Assembly: GCA_012522855.1 (NCBI GenBank)
Contig: JAAYJQ010000023.1
Location: forward strand, 1 to 64,000
Source of the DNA: Bacteroidales bacterium
Lineage (GTDB): Bacteria; Bacteroidota; Bacteroidia; Bacteroidales; UBA932
Direction: 5' to 3'
DNA length: 64,000 bases
The notes beneath the pieces are model-generated. The model was not told the DNA's origin and made no database searches. It was given only the letters and a program-made list of their open reading frames with translations. The translations under genes and the position numbers were made by a program. Shown piece by piece: positions 1 through 6,879 of the stretch (its first letter is position 1; each line of letters opens with the position of its first letter).

Positions 1-188
1 CCCTCCAGTTCACCGTAAACCCCGACGGATCCGTCTCCAACATAAAGGTCCTCCGGGGAGTCGATCCGTCGCTGGACAAGGAAGCGGTACGGGTCGTATC
101 CCTGTCACCAAAGTGGGAGCCCGGAAGGCAGAGAGACCGCGCCGTCAAAGTGACATACACGTTCCCCGTCATCTTCCAGCTCAGATAG
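1..188 (+). CDS. TonB-type C-terminal domain protein (3' end only)
   Basis: Reading from base 3, the frame gives about 61 residues ending in a stop at 186-188. The peptide has the form of a TonB C-terminal domain: LQFTVNPDGSVSNIKVLRG, then a conserved Asp-x-x-Leu-Asp-x-Glu-Ala helix, then a W.PG..R...V.V.YTFPV.F strand pair at the very end. In the family this domain lies in the periplasm and contacts the TonB box of outer-membrane transporters to pass on the energy of the proton gradient. The N-terminal membrane anchor, or a BlaR/M56-peptidase fusion partner if there is one, lies outside the window, so a TonB-fused sensor peptidase cannot be excluded. The start is not visible. Confidence 0.8.
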   Translation, partial: LQFTVNPDGSVSNIKVLRGVDPSLDKEAVRVVSLSPKWEPGRQRDRAVKVTYTFPVIFQLR

Positions 189-241
189 ATCCGACCAATC
201 TCCCGCATTGTGCCTATTGCCCCGGGCGTTGATGGTTGATG

Positions 242-348
242 CGTGACCATAACGTATTCATTAGTAATAAATTAAATATTTTCACCCTGGCCGAATCGAC
301 CAGGGTGATTTTATGCTATCGACTGATAATAAAACAATTCCGGTCACG
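242..348. repeat. 107-bp nested palindromic repeat, copy A
   Basis: Four 7-bp anchors lie at fixed distances: CGTGACC (242-248), 33 bases, TCACCCT (282-288), 13 bases, AGGGTGA (302-308), 33 bases, GGTCACG (342-348). The whole is a dyad-symmetric unit of 107 bp. The inner stem extends to TCACCCTGG/CCAGGGTGA. The same geometry is found at 1395-1501 and 57194-57300. This copy lies between the end of the TonB-type gene and the promoter of the transposase gene. Confidence 0.85.
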
Positions 349-390
349 GAAAAATCATTCGAAAAAAATCCAAATTTTTGAACGTACCCT

Positions 391-422
391 TTTGGGAATT
401 TCGCGCATATTCAATATTTTTG
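391..422 (+). promoter_or_regulatory. Consensus Bacteroidota promoter for the transposase
   Basis: A TTTG (-33) at 391-394 is followed after exactly 20 bases by TATTTTTG (-7, TAnnTTTG) at 415-422. The -7 box lies inside a small inverted repeat, TTCAATATTTTTGAA. The start codon follows 45 bases further on. Confidence 0.7.
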
Positions 423-466
423 AATAACCTCAGAACTATGAACCAGACTTTTCGAGGCGGGAGATT

Positions 467-1399
467 ATGCAGAAGAAGCGAAAGTTCAATCCAAGTGCAG
501 CCATCCACATCTACCAGAAAACCCTTGACGGAGCGGTTATCTTTTACACATTGTACGACCTGCTTGCGTACATCACCCGATTGTCCGTCAACGCTCGCAA
601 GTACGGCATCACGGTGCTGCTGATCTGTCCGATGTTCGACCATATTCACATCTTGACACTTCAGAAAACACTGGATCAATTATGCCGTTTCGTGGGGAGA
701 ACAACCTCGGAATTTGTCCTGGCATACAATGAAGACTGCGGACGGAAGGGGCCGTTGTTCAGTCCACGCTTCGGCAGTTCCATCAAAAAGATCGACAAGG
801 AAAAGCGCGCCTGCATTGCCTATCTCGCCAACAATGCTCCGGAAAAGAAATTGGTTGCCCGATGCGAGGACTACCGCTGGAATCTAATTGCCTACGCAAC
901 GTGCGATCATCCCTATTCAGACAAAATCGTGCTCAGAAAAGCCTCGCGACAGCTCCGGTCGAATCTGAATCAAGTGGACCGCTGTCTTGAAAGAGAAGAA
1001 CCGCTTGGTTACAAGCATTTGAAAAGGATGTTCAGGGGACTTGCGCGAAAAGAGCGAGAACAGCTGATCGACTACATCCTGAGCCGATATTCACCCATAG
1101 ACTACGATTTGCTGATCAGTTTCTATGGCAACTACCGAAATATGCTTGTGGCGATCAACGCCAACAATGGTCACGAATATGAGATCAAGGAGGAGTACAA
1201 TGTGGATTCGCACGAAGCCTACAAGGAGATGTTGCGTAAGGTGGCGGCACATGGGGGCGAAATCAAAGATGTCCTCACGATGTCGTTCGGACAGAAGATT
1301 GCATTGACGGGCGAACTATTGTGCGAGACCACTGCAACACCCGAGCAGGTCCGGAAGTTCCTCCACCTCAAGAAGGCCCCGGGCGATTTTCTTCCGTGA
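467..1399 (+). CDS. Y1/HUH (IS200/REP-associated-like) transposase
   Basis: A 310-residue protein. Residues from about 45 to 165 follow the Y1 transposase pattern. There is a hydrophobic strand ending in an HUH motif (PMFDHIHIL, His-Ile-His). A segment resembling the family's F...Y...R.G.LF..RF follows (FVLAYNEDCGRKGPLFSPRF), then a helix with the likely nucleophile Tyr in AYLANNAPEKKLV, then a D-Y-R-W motif. The family cuts single-stranded DNA at hairpins through a 5'-phosphotyrosine. The C-terminal 150 residues are a charged helical extension that I do not recognise, so the protein is longer than a minimal TnpA. The stop codon TGA lies inside the first anchor of palindrome copy B (CGTGACC). 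It has its own promoter at 391-422. The closest known type seems to be RAYT, but this is not certain. Confidence 0.8.
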   Translation: MQKKRKFNPSAAIHIYQKTLDGAVIFYTLYDLLAYITRLSVNARKYGITVLLICPMFDHIHILTLQKTLDQLCRFVGRTTSEFVLAYNEDCGRKGPLFSPRFGSSIKKIDKEKRACIAYLANNAPEKKLVARCEDYRWNLIAYATCDHPYSDKIVLRKASRQLRSNLNQVDRCLEREEPLGYKHLKRMFRGLARKEREQLIDYILSRYSPIDYDLLISFYGNYRNMLVAINANNGHEYEIKEEYNVDSHEAYKEMLRKVAAHGGEIKDVLTMSFGQKIALTGELLCETTATPEQVRKFLHLKKAPGDFLP

Positions 1400-1501
1400 C
1401 CAGAATAAATTAACCGACAACGATTTGGTTGTTTTCACCCTAGTAGAAATGGGAAGGGTGAAAACATTTATTTTTCTGAAAATGAATACGTTCCGGTCAC
1501 G
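1395..1501. repeat. 107-bp nested palindromic repeat, copy B
   Basis: Anchors: CGTGACC (1395-1401), 33 bases, TCACCCT (1435-1441), 13 bases, AGGGTGA (1455-1461), 33 bases, GGTCACG (1495-1501). The inner stem is a perfect 11-bp inverted repeat, GTTTTCACCCT/AGGGTGAAAAC. It fills the whole space between two convergent genes. The TGA of the transposase (1397-1399) and the TGA of thiL (1499-1497, minus strand) both lie in its outer anchors. As a hairpin followed by A/T-rich sequence on both sides it may also act as a bidirectional terminator. Confidence 0.9.
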
Positions 1502-2513
1502 GGGTGCCGGGATCCGGGTCAGGCCAGCCTTGGGCGCGGAGGGGGAGCTCGGCGCCGTCGGGGGTGACGAGCACGGAGCCGACCGCGGGTTGGGCCAAAT
1601 GGCCGATCACATCGAAGGTCTGGAAGTCGCGACGGAATTTCTCGGCGTGCAGGATCGGAACGGCAAACAGGAGGCGGAAATCATCCCCTCCGTTCATCGC
1701 CGCGGAAATCGGGTCGATGTTCAGTTCCTTGCCGAGCGCGAAGGTATTCCCTTCGAAAGGAATCTTGTCGGCATAGACTTTCGCGCCGAGTCCGGAAGCC
1801 GATGTGAGCCGCTTGACGGCGTCGGACAACCCGTGGGTGACCAGAACACCGAGCGAGGGATAGATCTCGGAGTCCTCCAAATGGGTCAAAATTCCGGCGG
1901 GCAGTTCGGGCTTCAGATAACTTCCGACCAGCATCTTGTACTTCTCCAAGTCAGGCTGAAACCCTTCCAAAACAAACTTCTTCTTCTCCCGCTCCAAGAC
2001 CTGCATGCCGAGAAAGGCGGCGCCGAGGCTGCCGGACACGCAGAGGAGATCCATACTCTTGGGCTTCGGAAGTCGTTTCCGGGTGAGCAAAAGTTCCTCG
2101 CCGACAGCGGATATGCTGACGCTCAGTCCATTGGCGCAAGGAAGCAGATCCAAGTCGATCTCTGTATAGGCATATTCCTTGGCAGCAGCGACCATCCCTT
2201 CCCAAAGTTCCTGAACGGAAGGGAAGTTGAATTTTGCGGAGATGCCGATTCGGACGGAAAGGGCACGCGGATGCGCCAGCGCGGCGAACAGTTCCCCGGT
2301 CACGGCCACGACAGTCTTGTAGCCCAGATGCTTCAACGGGAAATAGGTCAGATCGAAATCCAACCCTTCCTGGAGCAAACGGGAAGCGAGCCGGGCCGCG
2401 CTGCCGTTCTCCGGCTCGAAAGACGGAGAAGCGGCTGGAGAGTATCCGGAATGTTCGAACAAGCGGTCGATCGCCGCCACCTTGCCGATGTCGCTGAATG
2501 TTTCTTTCTGCAT
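1497..2513 (-). CDS. thiL: Thiamine-monophosphate kinase
   Basis: A 338-residue protein matching ThiL, which phosphorylates thiamine monophosphate to the diphosphate cofactor in the cytoplasm. ThiL-like features include TFSDIGKVAAIDRLFEH near the N-terminus, F.LT.FP.KHLGYKTVV.V.G.L.A.GA-type segments giving AVTGELFAALAHPRALSVRIGI, the long middle GSLGAAFLGMQVLERE, and AMNGGDDFRLLFAVP, which is the family's SGGEDYELLF region. The start MQKETFSD is chosen because it fits the family N-terminus and lies 5 bases from the stop of the upstream fusion gene. The last residues (WPDPDPGTP) and the stop run into palindrome copy B, so the C-terminal tail may have been rewritten by the insertion; that part is inference. 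Confidence 0.88.
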   Translation of the reverse strand: MQKETFSDIGKVAAIDRLFEHSGYSPAASPSFEPENGSAARLASRLLQEGLDFDLTYFPLKHLGYKTVVAVTGELFAALAHPRALSVRIGISAKFNFPSVQELWEGMVAAAKEYAYTEIDLDLLPCANGLSVSISAVGEELLLTRKRLPKPKSMDLLCVSGSLGAAFLGMQVLEREKKKFVLEGFQPDLEKYKMLVGSYLKPELPAGILTHLEDSEIYPSLGVLVTHGLSDAVKRLTSASGLGAKVYADKIPFEGNTFALGKELNIDPISAAMNGGDDFRLLFAVPILHAEKFRRDFQTFDVIGHLAQPAVGSVLVTPDGAELPLRAQGWPDPDPGTP

Positions 2514-2518
2514 ATTGA

Positions 2519-4966
2519 TCAAATGAACAGATTCACTACGGCGTTTTCCGCGCGGTTCATGTAGGTGGCCACTCCGCCGATCTCCACGCCGTCCAAGAGT
2601 TCTTCCTTGGCGATGCCCATCATATCCATCGACATCTGGCAGGCGATGAACTCGACACCGCCTGCGAGCGCTTGGTCCCGGAGTTCTTCCAGGGAGTTGA
2701 TGTTCTTCTTTTTCATCAGGAACCGCATCATCTTGTCCCCTGCCCCCAACATGCTCATCCGGGAAAGACGCAGCTTCTTGGAACTGGAAGGAAGCATGCA
2801 TCCGAACATCTTTCCGAAGAAGTCTTTCTTCACCGCAGGCTTCTTCACCTTCTTGATCACATTCAGCCCCCAGAAAGTAAAGAAGATCGAAACTTTGTGA
2901 CCGGTGGCCGCCGCTCCGTTCGCCAAGACAAAGGTAGCGATGGCGCGGTCCAGATCGTCGCTGAACATGATGAAGGTCTTGTTTTTGCTTCCTTGCACAG
3001 CTCGATCCGAGACGGGCACGCCGGCGCCGGCTTTTTCGAAGACGGCCTTGATTTCGCCGTTTTCAGAAGTACAGGAAAGCAGGGGGTGGCCCGTGCTCGC
3101 GCTCCAGGCCGGGGCGTCCCGCAAGAAACCGGGATCCGAGGAAATGACCTCCACCCGGTCTCCGACCTCCGCCTTATCGATCGCCTGTTTAAGTTTAAGA
3201 ATGGGGCCGGGACATTGCAGACCGCAGGCATCCACGCGGATGACCCCGGCATTGAGCGCGGATGCCGGCCGCGAGGCGAACGGCATGGAAACGACCCGCG
3301 CGGGAGCGGCCGGGTCAGATGGCGAAGCGGTGGCCGACTCCCAGAGCTTGAGGCCGCCCGTGAGGTTGTACACCTGTTCGAATCCATGGCCTTTGAGGAT
3401 TCTCAGCCCTACGTAGCCGCGCAATCCGATGGAGCAGTAAATCACGATTTCTTTGTCCCGGGGAAGTTCGTCGAGATGCTCCCGCAGTTCATCCAACGGG
3501 ATGTTCACCGATCCCTCGATGGAGCCAAGGGCATACTCTTCGGGTGTACGGACATCCAGCAGGAAGACGTCTTCTTTACATTTCTCTCGCAGCTCCCGCC
3601 AAGTCACCACGGGCATGGAGCCGTTCACCACATTGGAGGCGGCGTAACCGGCGATGGCCAAGGGATCCTTGGCGGAAGAGAAAGGCGGGGCGTAGGCCTG
3701 CTCCAGCGAACAGAGATCCTGCACCGTGCCTCCGCGCTTGATGAAGATGGCCAGCTGGTCGATTCGCTTGTCCACCCCGTCCAAACCCACACACTGGCCG
3801 CCGTACAGTTTGCCGGTCTCCGGGTCGAAAACAATCTTCAGGGTAAGGGGAAAGGCCTTGGGATAGTAGCTCGCGTGCGCCGCGCTGACGGTAGTGACGG
3901 TACGGTAGGGAATGTTCAACTGTTTAAGGCGTTTCGCTGCAAGACCTGTGGCGCCGACGATGAGGTCGAATACCTTCGCGATGGAGGTGCCGATGGAACC
4001 TTCGTATTCCGTCCGGTTGCCGAAAACCATGTTGTCGGCGACGATTCTCGCCTGACGATTCGCCGGTCCCGCCAGAAAATTGAGCCAAGGTTGCCCCGTA
4101 AGCGGATGGGGATATTCAATGGCATCTCCAACAGCGTAAACTTCCGGCGCGGATGTCTGGAGGAACTTGTCCACTTGAATACCCCGCTCGCCCAGCGCGA
4201 TGCCGGCATCCCGCGCCAGCTGCGTATTCGGGCGCACGCCGATGGACAGCAGCACCAGATCAGCGTCAAGAGTTTCATCTTCGCCGAAATAGATGCGGAT
4301 GCCCCCGGCTGTTTTCTCGAATTTCTTCACGCCCTTGCCCAAATGAAGATCCACGCCCTTGTCCTGCAGGTGACCATGCACGAAGGAGGCGATAGAGAAA
4401 TCCACCGGAGCCATCACTTGCGGCGCCATTTCAATGATGGAAACCTTCGCGCCCGTCGCATGAAGATTCTCCGCCATTTCCAGGCCGATGAAACCGCCGC
4501 CCACAATCACGGTCCTGCGGATCGGACGGCTTTCCATGAAGGCTTTGATGGCATCCGTATCCTCCACATTGCGCAACGTGAAGATTCCTTCCGTATCAAT
4601 GCCTTCCAGCGGTGGCCGGACAGGATCGGATCCGGGCGAAAGGAGCAGTTTGTCGTACGTTTCCACATATTCGCTCCCGTCCCTCCTGCGGATCCTCACT
4701 TCCTTATTGGCAGTGTCGATGGCGATGGCCTCGTTCTCCACCCGCACGTCGACCTTGAACTGCAGCCCGAAGGATTCCGGGGTCTGGACGAAGAGTCTGT
4801 CCCGGTCCGCGATGATTCCGCCCAAATAATAAGGCAGGCCGCAGTTGGCATACGAAATGTGTTTTCCTTTTTCCAGGAGTATGATCTCCGCCTTTTCATC
4901 GGCCCTCCTGATTCTGGCGGCGGCGGTAGCTCCGCCGGCGACGCCTCCAATGATTACGTGCTTCAT
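2519..4966 (-). CDS. CoA-disulfide reductase/rhodanese/TusA/DsrE four-domain fusion
   Basis: An 815-residue cytoplasmic protein with four sulfur-handling modules in one chain. Residues 1-450 are an FAD/NAD(P)-dependent disulfide reductase: GGVAGGATAAARIRR binds FAD, Cys42 in SYANCGLPYY is the CoA-disulfide-reductase-type redox cysteine, and IVGGGFIGLEMAENL binds NAD(P). Residues about 465-550 are a rhodanese domain with Cys511 in the loop YCSIGLRGY. Residues about 575-645 are a TusA domain (ACGLQCPGPILKLKQ, first Cys 581). Residues about 660-815 are a DsrE-like domain with Cys776 (FIACQMSMDMMG). Such chains probably relay persulfide sulfur from one cysteine to the next. It shares an operon with thiL (5-base gap), so a link to sulfur supply for thiamine is possible but unproven. 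Confidence 0.88.
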   Translation of the reverse strand: MKHVIIGGVAGGATAAARIRRADEKAEIILLEKGKHISYANCGLPYYLGGIIADRDRLFVQTPESFGLQFKVDVRVENEAIAIDTANKEVRIRRRDGSEYVETYDKLLLSPGSDPVRPPLEGIDTEGIFTLRNVEDTDAIKAFMESRPIRRTVIVGGGFIGLEMAENLHATGAKVSIIEMAPQVMAPVDFSIASFVHGHLQDKGVDLHLGKGVKKFEKTAGGIRIYFGEDETLDADLVLLSIGVRPNTQLARDAGIALGERGIQVDKFLQTSAPEVYAVGDAIEYPHPLTGQPWLNFLAGPANRQARIVADNMVFGNRTEYEGSIGTSIAKVFDLIVGATGLAAKRLKQLNIPYRTVTTVSAAHASYYPKAFPLTLKIVFDPETGKLYGGQCVGLDGVDKRIDQLAIFIKRGGTVQDLCSLEQAYAPPFSSAKDPLAIAGYAASNVVNGSMPVVTWRELREKCKEDVFLLDVRTPEEYALGSIEGSVNIPLDELREHLDELPRDKEIVIYCSIGLRGYVGLRILKGHGFEQVYNLTGGLKLWESATASPSDPAAPARVVSMPFASRPASALNAGVIRVDACGLQCPGPILKLKQAIDKAEVGDRVEVISSDPGFLRDAPAWSASTGHPLLSCTSENGEIKAVFEKAGAGVPVSDRAVQGSKNKTFIMFSDDLDRAIATFVLANGAAATGHKVSIFFTFWGLNVIKKVKKPAVKKDFFGKMFGCMLPSSSKKLRLSRMSMLGAGDKMMRFLMKKKNINSLEELRDQALAGGVEFIACQMSMDMMGIAKEELLDGVEIGGVATYMNRAENAVVNLFI

Positions 4967-5016
4967 GGTGTCGTGGATTGATTGTTCTCACTTGGTCCGT
5001 CCGAAAACGGTGACGT

Positions 5017-5048
5017 CAAAAGTAGTCAATCAACGGGATATATACAAG
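5017..5048 (-). promoter_or_regulatory. Promoter of the sulfur-fusion/thiL operon
   Basis: On the minus strand CTTG (complement of 5045-5048) is followed after 20 bases by TACTTTTG (complement of 5017-5024). This matches the Bacteroidota TTTG-N20-TAnnTTTG form with one mismatch in the -33 box. The start codon is about 50 bases downstream. Confidence 0.6.
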
Positions 5049-5050
5049 AT

Positions 5051-5077
5051 GCAGGCCGGACGCCCGGCCTGCTTTTT
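5051..5077 (+). terminator. GC-rich hairpin with T-run between divergent promoters
   Basis: A perfect 9-bp stem, GCAGGCCGG (5051-5059) and CCGGCCTGC (5064-5072), has a 4-base loop and is followed by TTTTT (5073-5077). It has the form of an intrinsic terminator on the plus strand, yet no plus-strand gene lies upstream of it. It may insulate the sigma-factor promoter from stray transcription or act as an operator. Confidence 0.55.
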
Positions 5078-5095
5078 CCGACGTGGAAAAATTCG

Positions 5096-5103
5096 TAACT
5101 TTG
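5096..5103 (+). promoter_or_regulatory. -7 box upstream of the ECF sigma gene
   Basis: TAACTTTG matches the TAnnTTTG -7 element and lies 49 bases before the chosen ATG. The T-rich stretch at 5073-5077 is the only -33 candidate at about the right distance, and it is also the tail of the preceding hairpin. Confidence 0.45.
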
Positions 5104-5152
5104 TTATACCCGCAGAGAACACCACTTATTCTTGCGAAATTGAATTTTGCTC

Positions 5153-5689
5153 ATGGACGAAGACTTCTTGACATTGGTTCACCATTTCTCTCAAGGAAAG
5201 GAAAGCGCGTTTCTAAAACTGTTTGAAATGTACTATCCTCGCGTCCGGGAATTCGCCCGCCGGATCGTCAAGAAAGAGGATGTCGCCGAAAATATCGCGC
5301 AAGACACCTTTGTCAAGATTTGGGAACGCAGAGAAGCCTTCTCTCCGGTCAAGGGGAGCATCAAGAATTTTTCCGGCTACCTGTACATGATCGCCCGCAA
5401 CAGCGCCCTGAATCACCTTCGACGCAATACCCGTTCCATGAGATTAGAGGAGAATGGTTCCTATTCCGTTACCATCGATGAGGAATATTATGCGAAAGAA
5501 CAGGAACTCATCATCAAGCTCATTGTTTTCAAGATGCCGGAAAAACGGCGCAAGGTCTTCTTGATGAGCCGGTTTGAGGGTCTTGACAACAACACGATCG
5601 CCGCCACGCTCCATATTTCTAAGAAGACCGTCGAAAATCACCTCACGGCAGCGCTCAAACAAATTCGCCTCGCGATGATGGGTGTTTGA
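5153..5689 (+). CDS. ECF (FecI-like) RNA polymerase sigma factor
   Basis: A 178-residue ECF sigma factor. Sigma region 2 runs from about residue 5 to 75 (ESAFLKLFEMYYPRVREFARRIV, then AENIAQDTFVKIWERR). Region 4 runs from about 110 to 170, with a helix-turn-helix NTIAATLHISKKTVENHLTAALKQI. In this family the sigma factor is held by the FecR-like anti-sigma encoded next to it and released when the SusC-type transporter binds its substrate. The ATG at 5153 is preferred over an in-frame TTG two codons earlier. It heads a long co-oriented block, so it probably directs transcription of the SusC operon that follows. Confidence 0.92.
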   Translation: MDEDFLTLVHHFSQGKESAFLKLFEMYYPRVREFARRIVKKEDVAENIAQDTFVKIWERREAFSPVKGSIKNFSGYLYMIARNSALNHLRRNTRSMRLEENGSYSVTIDEEYYAKEQELIIKLIVFKMPEKRRKVFLMSRFEGLDNNTIAATLHISKKTVENHLTAALKQIRLAMMGV

Positions 5690-5813
5690 CCCTTGTTTTG
5701 TGTCATATATAAAGAACTATTGATGCAATCCTATTTGTATCGTTTGACCTGTTTGAGCAATAATTTCATAATAATGTAACAGCCATTTCACTTACATTCA
5801 CCCTGAAGATCGG

Positions 5814-5821
5814 TATTTTTG
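5814..5821 (+). promoter_or_regulatory. Candidate -7 box before the anti-sigma gene
   Basis: TATTTTTG matches TAnnTTTG and lies 36 bases before the anti-sigma start. It falls between the arms of a long-range inverted repeat, CCCTGAA (5801-5807) and TTCAGGG (5835-5841). No good -33 box was seen. The 167 bases between sigma and anti-sigma genes hold nothing else that I could identify. Confidence 0.35.
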
Positions 5822-5856
5822 CATTACTTATTTTTTCAGGGCATTCTTTTGCGAAT

Positions 5857-6855
5857 ATGACGAAACAAAGAAGGATAATCGATTCCTACCTATCGGGGAA
5901 CTATCCCGATGATATCTCTGAAGAATTTGTCTCATGGTTTGATTCTCCTGTCGACCAAGAAATCAAGCAAGAAGAACTTTTGGCTTCATGGGATGTTCTT
6001 GAAGCAAGCGCCGACCCGCAGGATATCAGAGATGCCTTCGAATCCGTAAAGCGTGATCTCAATATGATGACCCAAGGAGGGTATCGCTTCCGCAAGCGCG
6101 GCCGGGTGATATGGCGACACGTCGCAGCGGCGATCGTCATCGCGGCGCTGACAGCCGGCATGACGTTGTTCCTTGACAACCTTTTCCGGCCTAGCGAGCA
6201 GCCGGTGGAATGGCTGGACACTTACTGCCCGTACGGCCAGACGCTGTCCGTCGCCCTGCCGGACGGATCTTCAATCAAACTTAACGCCGGCAGCCGGCTG
6301 ATGTATCCTACAGCGTTTTCCGGAAGCACAAGGAAAATATTCCTTAGCGGAGAAGCCCTTGCGGACGTCGTCAAGGATTCCGAGAAAATCTTTGTAATTT
6401 CCACAAACGATCTGGATATAACGGTTCACGGCACCTTGTTCAATGTCCGCTCCTATCCCGAAGATTCCGAATCGGAAGTCATCCTTTTCAGTGGTTCCAT
6501 CGATTTGAATACGAAGCATCAAGACCACAACAGAAAGATTTCCCTGACCCCGGGAGACATGGTGAGAATCGACCGGAGCAACGGATCCGTCGCAATAGAA
6601 GACGTTCCGACTGAATCTTTTAGCGATGATGCCCGCCTGGTGTTTGTCAATACGCGACTGATCGACATCACCGCCCAGCTCGAAAGGGTTTTCGATGTCA
6701 ATTTCGTCATCGGAAATCCCGATATCGCTCAACAAAGATACCTGGCTTCCTTTATCAATGGAGAGTCCCTTGATGAAATTCTAGCGGTGTTGGCCAAGAC
6801 AGGTAAAATCAAATACCGGGAATCCGTAAAATCCAAAACCATATATATAGACTGA
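5857..6855 (+). CDS. FecR-like anti-sigma factor
   Basis: A 332-residue inner-membrane protein. About 85 cytoplasmic residues, the sigma-binding part, are followed by a single membrane segment near residues 86-105 (HVAAAIVIAALTAGMTLFL). A periplasmic FecR domain comes next: YCPYGQTLSVALPDGSSIKL, LNAGSRLMYP, RKIFLSGEALADV, FNVRSYPED. The C-terminal 90 residues resemble the usual DUF4974-type tail (VFVNTRLIDITAQLERVFDVNF) that is thought to contact the STN domain of the transporter. It lies 24 bases ahead of a SusC that does carry an STN domain, so the three genes form a standard trans-envelope signalling set. Confidence 0.92.
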   Translation: MTKQRRIIDSYLSGNYPDDISEEFVSWFDSPVDQEIKQEELLASWDVLEASADPQDIRDAFESVKRDLNMMTQGGYRFRKRGRVIWRHVAAAIVIAALTAGMTLFLDNLFRPSEQPVEWLDTYCPYGQTLSVALPDGSSIKLNAGSRLMYPTAFSGSTRKIFLSGEALADVVKDSEKIFVISTNDLDITVHGTLFNVRSYPEDSESEVILFSGSIDLNTKHQDHNRKISLTPGDMVRIDRSNGSVAIEDVPTESFSDDARLVFVNTRLIDITAQLERVFDVNFVIGNPDIAQQRYLASFINGESLDEILAVLAKTGKIKYRESVKSKTIYID

Positions 6856-6879
6856 CAACTCCAAAACAATCTTCAGCTG

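Larger units (their letters stand above)
242..1501 (+). mobile_element. Putative Y1-transposase unit bounded by palindromic repeats
   Basis: The unit consists of palindrome copy A, a promoter, one HUH transposase gene and palindrome copy B. The outermost 47-bp arms of the two palindromes (242-288, and 1455-1501 in inverse orientation) agree at 38 of 47 positions, which I counted by eye, while the two inner arms do not match each other. That is what would be expected if the outer arms are the recognised ends of a mobile unit. The organisation resembles RAYT/REP units, in which a Y1 transposase is flanked by the palindromes it processes. Whether the unit still moves is unknown. Confidence 0.6.

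Noticed and set aside
3373-3387. GTTCGAATCC as the T-loop of a tRNA
   Set aside because: It lies within the rhodanese domain coding region, and no acceptor stem or anticodon arm could be paired around it. No other tRNA-like fold was found in intergenic parts.
2672-4981. An open plus-strand frame of 769 codons antisense to the CoA-disulfide reductase fusion
   Set aside because: The minus strand carries clear FAD, rhodanese, TusA and DsrE motifs. The antisense frame is rich in His, Arg and Gly without any fold signature.
5798-5804. TCACCCT before the anti-sigma gene as part of a fourth 107-bp palindrome
   Set aside because: No CGTGACC lies 33 bases upstream and no AGGGTGA 13 bases downstream.
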